Assembly (NCBI RefSeq): GCF_900128995.1
Contig: NZ_FQUE01000001.1
Span: 372,001-436,000 of the forward strand
Reading direction: 5' to 3'
DNA length: 64,000 nucleotides
From: Loktanella atrilutea
GTDB lineage: Bacteria; Pseudomonadota; Alphaproteobacteria; Rhodobacterales; Rhodobacteraceae
This document shows positions 37,942 through 45,958 of this stretch, piece by piece. The notes beneath the pieces were generated by a model. The model was not told where the DNA came from and searched no databases. It was given only the letters and a program-made list of their open reading frames with translations. Both the position numbers and the translations under genes were made by a program. Every line of letters begins with the position of its first letter. The first letter of the stretch is position 1.

Positions 37942-39222
37942 TTGGAAATAGAAGTTAACGAAGATTCATTGAGAAAGTTGTTTGCGGAGCATCTTGAGGG
38001 TGAAAGGGCATTTAAACTAGTCGTTGATGAAATAGAAGATGAGGGCAACAAAAGGTTCACTTACTTCCTTCATCATCCTTGGAACGATACGACATTAACA
38101 ATCGTTCTTTCAGACTCATATGAAGATGTGCAGGAAATAGAAGCTATACTCAAACGGATCAGCTTTCCCGAAAACTATTCCGCTATAATGCATAATGAAA
38201 GCAGGCACTTAGAGGTGTTCTGGACAGCGTTTAAATTGAGAAAAAAACATGATGATATGAAGTCGCGCTCATTTGAGGTTTGGTGGCGCGGCACAAAAAG
38301 GATCTGTCGGTTTGGTGCTGCAAGTGACGATGCTTTAAAGCTCGCAGGTTCAATATTTCCTATTGCGGCCCCGAGCCATACTGAACACCGGAATCTAAGC
38401 TCATTTAATTTGATCGCCATTGGGGCGGACCATCATAATCTCGGGGAACCAAGATGTTTTTGGGTGGACTGTAGTGGGGTAGAGGACGAAGATCTTGATG
38501 AATATCTTCGCACCATCAACTTTTATATGACGTATTATGACAGAGAAACGCCGCGAATTCTGATCCACGAACCGCAAACAAAAATGAACGATAGTTCCAG
38601 GCCGCGTTATGTTGAGGGTAACTTTCCAGAAGAGCTAGTCGCTGGTGCTATTGATCCGTCAGTGACTTCATTTTGGTTAGGGACATTTGAGACTCGAGAC
38701 CCAGCAATGAAGTTTCTCCTTCATTACCGTTTACTAGAGTTTCTTGCATTGTCCTATATAAAGGAAGAGCAGAGGAAGGAACTTATCGACATACTTAGGC
38801 GTCCGCACTTGATCGCTTCTACTGATCGCGCGGCTGGGGAGATTGCGACGCTCTTCTCCGGTCAAATTGCAGCTAACGATCGACTTAAAAACTTTGTAAA
38901 AGAATCGGTAGATGCGAAGAAAGTTTGGGCTGTTATAGATATGAACAGAGCTGAATTTTGTGACGATTGTCGATTTGATGGTGGCTATGAAGTGCATTCC
39001 GTGATCGGAAAGCAATTGAAGTTTGAAGATTGGAAGAAAAGTGGTCCAATTTCCCTCGTCGATAAATTACGGGCGATTAGAAATTGCCTTGCGCACGGTC
39101 AAGATGACGTCACTCGCGGCGTCATTCATACAACTGAGAGAAACAGAAGAATATTGATGCCATGGGTTAATCTTATTGAAACTTTTGCCGCAGAGGCTAT
39201 GTTGTATGGAAGACAAACCTAG
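37942..39222 (+). CDS. HEPN-domain protein, putative anti-phage RNase
   Basis: This 426-residue protein has no match I recognise over its N-terminal ~300 residues. The C-terminus contains L-R-A-I-R-N-C-L-A-H-G, with the HEPN RNase signature R-x4-H (Arg380, His385) in the context typical of ApeA-like HEPN domains, which cleave RNA during abortive infection. The start is a TTG at 37942 with GAGGA 6 bases upstream; the nearby ATG at 37937 is out of frame and stops after four codons. No signal peptide or membrane helix is seen. It is the only gene of an AT-rich tRNA island, has clearly different codon use from its neighbours, and is followed by its own terminator. Defence is inferred. Confidence 0.65.
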   Translation: MEIEVNEDSLRKLFAEHLEGERAFKLVVDEIEDEGNKRFTYFLHHPWNDTTLTIVLSDSYEDVQEIEAILKRISFPENYSAIMHNESRHLEVFWTAFKLRKKHDDMKSRSFEVWWRGTKRICRFGAASDDALKLAGSIFPIAAPSHTEHRNLSSFNLIAIGADHHNLGEPRCFWVDCSGVEDEDLDEYLRTINFYMTYYDRETPRILIHEPQTKMNDSSRPRYVEGNFPEELVAGAIDPSVTSFWLGTFETRDPAMKFLLHYRLLEFLALSYIKEEQRKELIDILRRPHLIASTDRAAGEIATLFSGQIAANDRLKNFVKESVDAKKVWAVIDMNRAEFCDDCRFDGGYEVHSVIGKQLKFEDWKKSGPISLVDKLRAIRNCLAHGQDDVTRGVIHTTERNRRILMPWVNLIETFAAEAMLYGRQT

Positions 39223-39286
39223 TCTGGGAGAGACTAAATGAGCACTACTGATTAACCTACATAACTACATATAGTTTTTTCTGGTG

Positions 39287-39325
39287 GGCCTTGGTGATTC
39301 GTTATCGCCAAGGCCTGCGCTGTTT
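39287..39325 (+). terminator. Intrinsic terminator of the HEPN-type gene
   Basis: A 10-bp stem (GGCCTTGGTG with CGCCAAGGCC, one wobble) closes a 9-nt loop and is followed by TGCGCTGTTTT, 64 bp after the stop codon. The T-tract is short and slightly displaced. Confidence 0.65.
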
Positions 39326-39483
39326 TAGAAAGGTAGAAATTCCATTTAACCATTAATCTAGGCCACTTGAGAGAGTCGAGCCTGACCACACAACCGCTGC
39401 CGTCACGCAAGCGGCGCTTTGTAACTTCTATACTCCTGACGATGATTCGGCCGACATCTAAGGGTCTGGCTCGCTATGTCTCA

Positions 39484-39517
39484 GCCTATGGTGAAGTATT
39501 TCGGCCTATGGTGAAGT
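39484..39517 (+). repeat. Two tandem GCCTATGGTGAAGT copies
   Basis: The 14-bp string occurs at 39484-39497 and 39504-39517, a 20-bp period (about two helical turns). This spacing would place two protein-binding sites on the same DNA face. Confidence 0.65.
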
Positions 39518-39660
39518 CATATCACCATATTTTCATGCAGAAATACCACACAATCTATAAATCATATTGATCTAACCCTTTGCAACTACAGGATAAACAC
39601 CGTTCTCGTCCTGATTGCGAATCAATTCACAAATGGGCATTTCGGTCCCGCTGCCCAGGC

Positions 39661-39686
39661 GTGGGATACGTTATGGGATACACTTT
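39661..39686 (+). repeat. TGGGATAC repeats, right arm-type sites (putative)
   Basis: GTGGGATACG and ATGGGATACACTTTG lie 12 bp apart, about 80 bp inside the intact tRNA end, mirroring the left-end repeats. TGGGATACACTTT is shared exactly between the two ends. Confidence 0.55.
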
Positions 39687-39765
39687 GGAAATAGTTGCTA
39701 GGACCGAGGGCGACGCCAGAAAGTTCATACTTGCGTAAGCCATTGATTAATCAAGTGAATTTTTG

Positions 39766-39839
39766 TGGAGCGGGTAACGGGAATCGAACCCGTAACAGGA
39801 GCTTGGGAAGCTCATGTGATACCTTTTCACCATACCCGC
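39766..39839 (-). tRNA. tRNA-Gly, anticodon CCC
   Basis: On the minus strand the gene reads GCGGGTA at the 5' acceptor and TACCCGC-T-CCA at the 3' end, a perfect 7-bp acceptor with encoded CCA. The D-arm (GTGA/TCAC), anticodon loop TTCCCAA (anticodon CCC) and T-arm (ACGGG-TTCGATT-CCCGT) are regular; pair 27-43 in the anticodon stem is a mismatch. It is the intact copy at the right border of the island, so its 3' half may have been supplied by the element. Confidence 0.95.
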
Positions 39840-39914
39840 CTGCGGCCGGCCCGAAGGCCGTCCGACAGCCTTACACCGGGCCGAGACCTGCCGCAAGCAG
39901 CGCCGGGCATGAAA

Positions 39915-39934
39915 AAAGCGCCCGCAGGCGCTTT
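39915..39934 (-). terminator. Intrinsic terminator after the DUF882 gene
   Basis: An 8-bp stem (AAAGCGCC/GGCGCTTT) with a 4-nt loop; read on the minus strand it ends in a six-T run. It lies 27 bp past the DUF882 stop codon. Confidence 0.8.
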
Positions 39935-39960
39935 GTTTCGGTGACGTCAGGCCGGATGGC

Positions 39961-40530
39961 TCAACCGCGCCAGCTGCGCACGTCGCCGCAGTCCATGTGC
40001 ACGAAGTTCGACCCGGAATAGGTGCCGACGCCACCCGCGTGGCAGGCCGCGGCCGCCTTGGCCATCTGTCCCACGCTGCGGTTCGACAACCGCAGGTCGG
40101 CGGCCTGACCTCGCATGTGCAGCGAATTGCGCGCCACGCCCGAGGAAGTCTGTCGCAGCATCGCATTCGTCTCGGGGCTGCGGTAGCCGGACAGCAGCAT
40201 GTAGGGTTCCGAGGTGTCCATCAGGCGGTGCGACGCGGCCATGATGTCGACGGTGCGGCTGTCCATGTTGACGACCTTGCCGTTGCGCCAGTCGCGCATG
40301 AAGGCGTTGATCTCGCGCAGCGCCTCGCCGATGTATTCGCCTTCGATCCAGTAGATCGTGTCCAGACGCTCGCCTGTCCGGCCGGAATACATGCTGATGC
40401 GGCGGATGTCGCCGGCGCCCCGCAGGAAGCCGGCAGCCTTCGAATAGGTGGGGGCCGTTGCAAGGGCGGTTGCCGCGAACGCACCCAATAGGCCACGCCT
40501 GGAGAGTCCAGTTGAACGCTGTTCTGTCAT
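39961..40530 (-). CDS. DUF882/M15-like peptidoglycan peptidase, TAT-exported
   Basis: This 189-residue protein starts with a twin-arginine signal (S-R-R-G-L-L-G followed by an Ala-rich core to about residue 33). The mature part is a DUF882/YcbK-type domain with the zinc-site pattern S-L-H-M-R-G-Q-A-A-D-L-R-L and the C-terminal F-V-H-M-D-C-G-D, as in M15 carboxypeptidases. It probably trims cell-wall peptides in the periplasm. It is divergent from the L,D-transpeptidase gene, which acts on the same polymer. Confidence 0.88.
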   Translation of the reverse strand: MTEQRSTGLSRRGLLGAFAATALATAPTYSKAAGFLRGAGDIRRISMYSGRTGERLDTIYWIEGEYIGEALREINAFMRDWRNGKVVNMDSRTVDIMAASHRLMDTSEPYMLLSGYRSPETNAMLRQTSSGVARNSLHMRGQAADLRLSNRSVGQMAKAAAACHAGGVGTYSGSNFVHMDCGDVRSWRG

Positions 40531-40848
40531 GTAGTGCCTGTCCCGTCTGTCGTGTTTTGCGCGTATTTCCCGCGCTTTTCATCTTCCCCAGATGTGAAGA
40601 CTTTATTGCACAGGGCCGCAAATGCGCCAAGCCCGAACCGGAATGGTTCCATGCCCTGTCGAAAATCGGCAAGATTCTGCGCATTTTCGCCGATCGGACC
40701 GGCGGAGGGAGGTGATATCGGCAGGTTTGCAACAGGTCGTGGCAAAGCGGCCGGCACCCCCATTGTGAATGGACAGCAGGGTTTGCAGCCCCGAATAAAC
40801 GACAGACGCCTGCAATGCGGGCCATTTCGCCTTTCGGGGGACAAGACC
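40531..40848. other. Divergent intergenic region, DUF882 / L,D-transpeptidase
   Basis: This 318-bp stretch has somewhat lower GC than its neighbours and probably holds both divergent promoters. Open frames running through it lack ribosome sites. A short palindrome pair (ATCGGC...GCCGAT, around 40663-40694) is the only structure noticed. Confidence 0.5.
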
Positions 40849-42474
40849 GTGACGCTCGCCTTCCTGCCATGCCATCCGGTGCGCCGCCTGCGCGCCTTTG
40901 CGCTGATTGTGACCCTCGGGACGCTGCTTCTGACCGCGCCGGCGCCCGTGCAGGCGCAGGTAACGGCCTTTCGGCAGGCCGTAGCCGAATCGGCGGCCCG
41001 CGATACGGACCTCGCGACCTTCTACCGTGACCGCGCGTTCGAGGGGATCTGGACCGGCGCCGACCGGGCCGCCGCCACCCGCCGCAACGCGCTGCTGTCC
41101 GCATTGGCGGATGCCGGGGCCCACGGGTTGCCGGTCGGGCGCTACGATCCCGACAGCCTGATGGCGCAGCTGCGCGCCGCGGCCACCCCCGCCCAGCAGG
41201 GTGCGGCAGAAGTCGCGATGTCGCAGGCTTTCCTGCACTACGCCCGCGACGTGCAGACCGGTATCCTGACGCCGTCCAAGGTCGTGCCGCTGATCGTCCG
41301 CGAAGTGCCGTTGCGGTCCCCCCTTGGCACGCTGCAGGCCTTCATCCAGTCGAACCCCGCCGCCTTCCTGCGGTCGCTGCCGCCCAGCAGCCCCGAATAC
41401 GCCCGCCTGATGCGCGAAAAGCTGCGGCTGGAAGGGCTTCTGGCGCAGGGCGGCTACGGCCCGACGGTGCAGGCGGCAAGCCTTGCCCCCGGTGCCAGCG
41501 GTCAGGCCGTCGTCGACCTGCGCAACCGCCTGATGCTGATGGGATTCCTCGACCGGACCGCGACGCAGACCTATGACGCCGGGATTCAGGCGGCGGTGCA
41601 GCGCTTCCAGCAATCCATGGGCCTGTCCGTCGACGGCACCGCCGGCGGCGAGACGATGAAGGAAATCAACGTTCCCCTCGACAAGCGGATGCAGTCCGTC
41701 ATCGTCGCGATGGAGCGCGAGCGCTGGATGAACCGCCCGCGCGGCCAGCGGCACATCTGGGTCAACCTGACCGACTTCACCGCGGCCATCGTGGACAACG
41801 ACCGCGTCACCTTTTCCACCCGTTCGGTCATCGGTGCGACCGAAGGCGACCGCCAAAGCCCCGAGTTCTCGGATGTCATGGAATACATGGTCATCAACCC
41901 CAGCTGGTACGTCCCCCGGTCCATCGTGGTGAACGAATACCTGCCGCAGCTGCAGCGCAATGCCGGCGCGGTCAGCCATCTGGATGTCACCGACCGCAGC
42001 GGCAAGGTGATCCCGCGCGGGTCGGTCAACGCCTCGAAATACAACGCCCGGACCTTTCCCTATTCCATGCGTCAGGGGCCGAGCGAGCGGAATGCGCTGG
42101 GTCTGGTGAAGTTCCTGTTCCCCAACAAGTACAACATCTATCTGCACGACACGCCGTCCAAGAACCTGTTCAGCCGCGAAAGCCGCGCCTTCAGCCATGG
42201 CTGCATCCGCCTGAACGATCCCTTCGACTTTGCCTATGCCCTGCTTGCGCGGCAGGAATCGGACCCGCAGGCCGTGTTCCAGGCGCGGCTGAAATCCGGC
42301 GCCGAAAGCCGGATCACGCTGCAAGAGCCTGTGCCGGTGCATATCGTCTACCGCACGGCCTTCACCAATGTGACCGGTCAGCTGCAGTTCCGCCGCGACG
42401 TCTATGGCCGTGACGCCGCGATCTGGAACGCGCTGGCGCGCGAAGGGGTAGCGGTGCGCGCCCTTCAGGGTTAG
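40849..42474 (+). CDS. L,D-transpeptidase, YcbB-like
   Basis: This 541-residue protein has an N-terminal signal/anchor (about 10-35), a long scaffold domain, a peptidoglycan-binding helix bundle near 220-275 (V-D-L-R-N-R-L-M-L-M-G-F and A-V-Q-R-F-Q-Q-S-M-G-L) and a YkuD catalytic domain with S-H-G-C-I-R-L-N-D, nucleophile Cys452. It makes 3-3 cross-links or attaches proteins to peptidoglycan. The start is a GTG at 40849 with GGGGGA 7 bases upstream. lpxD follows after 36 bp, so envelope genes may be co-transcribed. Confidence 0.92.
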   Translation: MTLAFLPCHPVRRLRAFALIVTLGTLLLTAPAPVQAQVTAFRQAVAESAARDTDLATFYRDRAFEGIWTGADRAAATRRNALLSALADAGAHGLPVGRYDPDSLMAQLRAAATPAQQGAAEVAMSQAFLHYARDVQTGILTPSKVVPLIVREVPLRSPLGTLQAFIQSNPAAFLRSLPPSSPEYARLMREKLRLEGLLAQGGYGPTVQAASLAPGASGQAVVDLRNRLMLMGFLDRTATQTYDAGIQAAVQRFQQSMGLSVDGTAGGETMKEINVPLDKRMQSVIVAMERERWMNRPRGQRHIWVNLTDFTAAIVDNDRVTFSTRSVIGATEGDRQSPEFSDVMEYMVINPSWYVPRSIVVNEYLPQLQRNAGAVSHLDVTDRSGKVIPRGSVNASKYNARTFPYSMRQGPSERNALGLVKFLFPNKYNIYLHDTPSKNLFSRESRAFSHGCIRLNDPFDFAYALLARQESDPQAVFQARLKSGAESRITLQEPVPVHIVYRTAFTNVTGQLQFRRDVYGRDAAIWNALAREGVAVRALQG

Positions 42475-42510
42475 ATCAGGGCCGGACGAAACCGACGCGA
42501 GGCACTTCCG

Positions 42511-43605
42511 ATGACATTGACCGTTGCGGACATCGCACAGGCTCTTGGCACGACGGCCCACGGCGACACCTCCCTGATACTCCGCCGCCCGGCAGAGCCG
42601 GGCGACGCCGGTGCCGATGATCTCGCCCTCGCGATGTCGCCCGCCTATGCCAACGCCCTGGCCGACAGCAAGGCACTGGCGGCGATCGTCTGGGACGGGG
42701 CCGACTGGCAGGCGCTCGGGCTGAAGGCCGCGATCACCGTGCCGCGCGCGCGGCTGGCGATGGCGGCGCTGACGCAGGCCTTCGATCCGGCACCGGCGCC
42801 CACCGGCATCCACCCCACCGCGATCGTCCCCGACAGCTGCAGCGTGGGCGCCGATCCCAGCATCGGGCCCTTCGTCGTGCTGGCCGAAGGCGTCACTCTC
42901 GGCGATCGCTGCCGGATCGAGGCGCATGTCTCCATCGGCCCCGGCAGCACGCTGGGCAACGACTGCTGGCTGAATGCCGGCGCGCGGGTGGGCCGCAACT
43001 GCCACTTCGGCAACCGCGTGATCCTGCAACCCAACGCGGTCGTTGGCGCCGATGGCTTCTCTTACGTCACCAGGGATCTGTCGAACGAGGAACGCGCCTA
43101 TCAGTCGATGGGCCGCGAGCCCCTGACCCCGCCCGAAGACGGCACGCGCCACCGGATCCACAGCCTCGGCGGCGTGATCTTCGGCGACGATGTGGAGCTC
43201 GGCGCCAACTCCTGCGTCGACGCGGGCACCATCCGGCCGACCCGCGTCGGGCGCGGCACCAAGATCGACAACAACGTCATGGTCGGCCACAACTGCATCA
43301 TCGGCGAGGACTGCATCCTCTGCGGTCAGGCCGCCATGGCCGGGTCCGGCGTGCTGGGCGACCGGGTCGTCATGGGCGGACGCGCCGGCACCAAGGATCA
43401 CATCACCGTCGGCAACGACGTCGTCATGGCCGCGGCCACCGGCCTTTACGTCAGCGTCAAGGATGGCCAGTTCATCATGGGGCAGCCGGCCATGGACATG
43501 CCCAGCTACCGCGCGCGGGAAAAGGGTCTGCGGCGCCTGCCGCAGATGCTCAAGGACATCGCCGCGTTGCAGAAACGGGTTCCCAAAGACGACGCCAGCG
43601 ATTAG
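42511..43605 (+). CDS. lpxD: UDP-3-O-acylglucosamine N-acyltransferase LpxD
   Basis: This 364-residue protein has the LpxD architecture: an N-terminal uridine-binding domain, a left-handed beta-helix of hexapeptide repeats (about 105-300) containing the catalytic-type histidine in M-V-G-H-N-C-I-I-G, and a C-terminal helix. It transfers a 3-hydroxyacyl chain from ACP to the glucosamine amine in lipid A synthesis. It is not in the usual bamA-lpxD-fabZ-lpxA setting; instead it is followed by a dedicated ACP and a ketoacyl synthase, so it may be a second, specialised copy. Confidence 0.92.
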   Translation: MTLTVADIAQALGTTAHGDTSLILRRPAEPGDAGADDLALAMSPAYANALADSKALAAIVWDGADWQALGLKAAITVPRARLAMAALTQAFDPAPAPTGIHPTAIVPDSCSVGADPSIGPFVVLAEGVTLGDRCRIEAHVSIGPGSTLGNDCWLNAGARVGRNCHFGNRVILQPNAVVGADGFSYVTRDLSNEERAYQSMGREPLTPPEDGTRHRIHSLGGVIFGDDVELGANSCVDAGTIRPTRVGRGTKIDNNVMVGHNCIIGEDCILCGQAAMAGSGVLGDRVVMGGRAGTKDHITVGNDVVMAAATGLYVSVKDGQFIMGQPAMDMPSYRAREKGLRRLPQMLKDIAALQKRVPKDDASD

Positions 43606-43638
43606 ATCGCAGTCACGGAACATACAGGACGAGCGACC

Positions 43639-43896
43639 ATGACTGTTCAGGACAAGATCATCGCCATTCTCGCGGATCAGGCCCTGCTCGACGTGTCGGA
43701 CGTCGGCCTTGACGACACGCTCGACAGCCTCGGCATCGACAGCATGGGACTGGTCGAGACGATCTTCGCCATCGAGGAAGCCTTCGACATCACGGTGCCC
43801 TTCAACGCGAACGCCCCCGCCGAAAGCGGCTTCGACGTCACCTCTGTCCGCGCCATCGTGGCCGCGGTCGAAAGCCTCGTGAAAGAACGGGTCTAG
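43639..43896 (+). CDS. Specialised acyl carrier protein
   Basis: This 85-residue acidic four-helix carrier protein has the phosphopantetheine site G-I-D-S-M-G-L-V-E with Ser35 (D-S-M instead of the D-S-L of house-keeping AcpP). It starts 33 bp after lpxD and ends 5 bp before the ketoacyl synthase. Sequence and context differ from primary AcpP, which sits with fabG/fabF. A dedicated acyl donor for LpxD or a secondary acylation is the likely role, by analogy with AcpXL clusters. Confidence 0.87.
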   Translation: MTVQDKIIAILADQALLDVSDVGLDDTLDSLGIDSMGLVETIFAIEEAFDITVPFNANAPAESGFDVTSVRAIVAAVESLVKERV

Positions 43897-43901
43897 GCGC
43901 C

Positions 43902-45110
43902 ATGCGCCGCGTGGTCATCACCGGGGCCGGCACGATCAATCCGCTGGGCCACGACGTGCCGTCGACCCTTGCCGCGATGCAGGCTGGCCGCTGCGCGATC
44001 GGACCGCTCGACATGCCCGACGTCGACCGGCTGATGATCACGATCGGCGCGCAGGTCCGCGACTATGACGAGGCCGCGCATTTCTCGCGGCAGGACCTGA
44101 CGCTCTTCGACCGGTTCACCCAGTTCGCCCTGCTGTCCGCGCGGCAGGCGCTGGCGCAGGCGGGGTTGTCGTTCGAGGGGGAGGCCGCCGACCGCGCCGG
44201 CGTGATCCTCGGCACCTCCGGCGGCGGACTGACGACGCAGGACGACAACTACCGCGCCGTCTATGCAGAAGGTAAGAACCGCGTGCATCCCTTCATCGTG
44301 CCGCGGCTGATGAACAATGCCGCCGTCAGTCAGGTGTCGATCGCGCATAATCTGCGCGGCCCGGCCTTCACCGTCTCGACCGCCTGCGCGTCGTCGAACC
44401 ACGCGATGGGGCAGGCGCTGGCGATGATCCGGGCAGGGTTGGCCGACGTCATGCTGACCGGCGGGACAGAGGCGATGCTCTGCTTCGGCGGCATCAAGGC
44501 GTGGGAAGGGCTGCGCGTCATGTCCCGCGACGGCTGCCGCCCGTTCTGTGCGACCCGCAACGGCATGGTGCAGGGCGAGGGAGGGGCCGTCTTCGTCTTC
44601 GAGGACCGCGACCACGCCATCGCCCGTGGGGCAGAGATCCTGTGCGAGGTGGCGGGCTTCGCCATGTCGTCGGACGCCGCCGACATCGTGACCCCCTCGG
44701 CCGAGGGGGCTGCCCGTGCGATGCGCGGCGCGCTGGCCGACGGCGGCATCGGGGCCGAGGACGTCGGCTACATCAATGCCCACGGCACCGGAACCACCGC
44801 CAACGACCGGACCGAAACGGCGGCGATCCACGACGTCTTCGGCGACCACGCGGGGTCGCTTGCCGTATCGTCGACCAAGGCGATGCATGGCCACCTGATC
44901 GGCGGCACCGGTGCGGTGGAATTGCTGGCCTGCATCATGGCGCTGCGCGACGGGGTGCTGGCCCCAACCATCGGACTGACGTCCGCCGATCCGGAGTGTG
45001 ATCTGGACTACGTCCCCAATACCGCGCGTCAAAGTCCCGTTGACGTCGCCCTGTCCAACGCCTTCGCCTTCGGCGGGCTGAACGCCGTCATCGCCCTGCG
45101 CCGCGCCTGA
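43902..45110 (+). CDS. Beta-ketoacyl-ACP synthase, FabF-like
   Basis: This 402-residue thiolase-fold condensing enzyme has an intact KAS II triad: Cys162 (S-T-A-C-A-S-S), His294 (N-A-H-G-T-G-T) and His329 (K-A-M-H-G-H-L-I-G-G). It elongates acyl chains on ACP with malonyl-ACP. As it directly follows lpxD and a private ACP and ends at a terminator, it likely builds a particular acyl chain for lipid A or another envelope lipid rather than bulk fatty acids (inference). Confidence 0.92.
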   Translation: MRRVVITGAGTINPLGHDVPSTLAAMQAGRCAIGPLDMPDVDRLMITIGAQVRDYDEAAHFSRQDLTLFDRFTQFALLSARQALAQAGLSFEGEAADRAGVILGTSGGGLTTQDDNYRAVYAEGKNRVHPFIVPRLMNNAAVSQVSIAHNLRGPAFTVSTACASSNHAMGQALAMIRAGLADVMLTGGTEAMLCFGGIKAWEGLRVMSRDGCRPFCATRNGMVQGEGGAVFVFEDRDHAIARGAEILCEVAGFAMSSDAADIVTPSAEGAARAMRGALADGGIGAEDVGYINAHGTGTTANDRTETAAIHDVFGDHAGSLAVSSTKAMHGHLIGGTGAVELLACIMALRDGVLAPTIGLTSADPECDLDYVPNTARQSPVDVALSNAFAFGGLNAVIALRRA

Positions 45111-45117
45111 TGCAAAA

Positions 45118-45150
45118 GGGCCGCGCCGGCGATGATCGCCGGCGCGGCCC
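45118..45150 (+). terminator. Hairpin terminator after the lpxD-acp-KAS operon
   Basis: A perfect 16-bp inverted repeat (45118-45133 and 45135-45150) lies 8 bp after the KAS stop codon. The T-tract is poor (GTTCTGT), so termination may be less efficient than the stem suggests. ialB converges 23 bp beyond and may use the same hairpin. Confidence 0.75.
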
Positions 45151-45172
45151 GTTCTGTCGCGATAAGGGTGTC

Positions 45173-45958
45173 TCAGTTGGCGGATAGGCTGTCGTAACCG
45201 GCGGTGAAGCCGCTCAGCGACAGGTTCAGCACGACTTCCTGATCCGGCGCCGCGGCGGGCACCATGCGCACGGTCGCACCGGCCCCGCGCTTCAGCTGCG
45301 TGACCTCTGCACTTGTGAAACCGACGCGCGCGACGCAGCCGGCGGCGTTGCAGAAGGTGAAGGGATAGACCTTGGGTTCGCCGTTGTCGATCTTCAGCTG
45401 CAGCTGCGCGGTCAGCAGCGTTTCCAGTGGCACGACGATGGTCGCGCCGGCCGCGGCCTGATTGCCCGACGGTAGCGGGAAGGTGCTGAACTCGGCTACG
45501 GCATTGCCCTGGTCATCCATCAGCAGCTGGTACAGCTGGCAGGGATCGACCTGACCTTCCTCGGCCTTCAGGCAGCGCTGGGACCAGTCGCCGAAGGTCT
45601 CTCGGATGAAGGGCTGGCCCAGCTTGGGCGTGCCGTCCGCCGCATCTGCCGTCGCGCCGTCGGCAGGCGCGGTCGTCCCGTCTGCCGCCGCTGCGCCCGT
45701 CGTGGTGTCCGCTGCCGGTGCATCCGTGGCCGGGCCGTCCGCGGCTGGCGCATCGGTCGTCGCGGGGGCATCGGTCGTCGCGGGGGCATCGGCGGCGGGG
45801 GCCGTGGTCGCCGGGGCATCCGTTGCCGGCGCGTCCGTTGCGGGGGTCTCCGTTGCCGGGGCATCGGTTGCGGGCGTGTCGGTCGACTGTGCCATCACGG
45901 CAAAGGGGGCGGTGGTCAGCATCAGGCCGACCAGAAGGGGTTTCACGGCGTTACGCAT
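45173..45958 (-). CDS. Invasion-associated locus B (IalB) family protein
   Basis: This 261-residue exported protein has a signal peptide (about 1-23, ending V-M-A-Q), a long Pro/Ala/Thr/Asp low-complexity region (about 25-96), and a C-terminal IalB domain (about 110-255) with F-G-D-W-S-Q-R-C and disulfide-type cysteines including P-C-Q-L-Y-Q and F-C-N-A-A-G-C-V-A. IalB proteins are periplasmic or surface proteins named from Bartonella; in free-living relatives their job is unclear. A GGAGAGA ribosome site precedes the ATG. Confidence 0.88.
   Translation of the reverse strand: MRNAVKPLLVGLMLTTAPFAVMAQSTDTPATDAPATETPATDAPATDAPATTAPAADAPATTDAPATTDAPAADGPATDAPAADTTTGAAAADGTTAPADGATADAADGTPKLGQPFIRETFGDWSQRCLKAEEGQVDPCQLYQLLMDDQGNAVAEFSTFPLPSGNQAAAGATIVVPLETLLTAQLQLKIDNGEPKVYPFTFCNAAGCVARVGFTSAEVTQLKRGAGATVRMVPAAAPDQEVVLNLSLSGFTAGYDSLSAN
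45671..45886 (-). repeat. P-A-T-D-A repeat tract in ialB
   Basis: About 70 codons encode imperfect 4-6-residue repeats of T-P-A-T-D-A / D-A-P-A-T-T type directly after the signal peptide. The DNA is correspondingly repetitive and may vary in length between strains. Confidence 0.8.

Larger units (their letters stand above)
39326..39765. other. Island right end: non-coding region with repeats
   Basis: No gene is supported here. A 67-codon open frame (39367-39570) lacks a ribosome site and spans a tandem repeat, so it is not called. The region holds the GCCTATGGTGAAGT tandem repeat, the TGGGATAC repeats and the sequence leading into the tRNA 3' end. Confidence 0.6.
37525..39839. mobile_element. 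Small AT-rich island integrated at tRNA-Gly(CCC), no integrase
   Basis: The 2.3-kb segment is bounded by a displaced tRNA 3' part at 37525-37586 and the intact tRNA-Gly gene at 39766-39839, which share a 32-bp perfect repeat plus further matching blocks. Base composition inside is far more AT-rich than on either side. Short TGGGATAC repeats sit just inside both ends (37671-37697 and 39661-39686), resembling integrase arm-type sites. The only convincing gene is the HEPN-type ORF. With paired att-like ends but no recombinase, it fits a mobilizable (CIME-like) element or a decayed island. Confidence 0.75.

Noticed and set aside
39367-39570. 67-codon frame at the island right end
   Set aside because: There is no ribosome site or recognisable sequence, and it spans a tandem repeat.
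40603-43623. A roughly 1000-codon open frame on the minus strand opposite the L,D-transpeptidase and lpxD genes
   Set aside because: It is antisense to two clear genes with full domain signatures, and its Arg/His/Gly-rich translation has no recognisable domain. Long antisense frames are expected in such GC-rich DNA.
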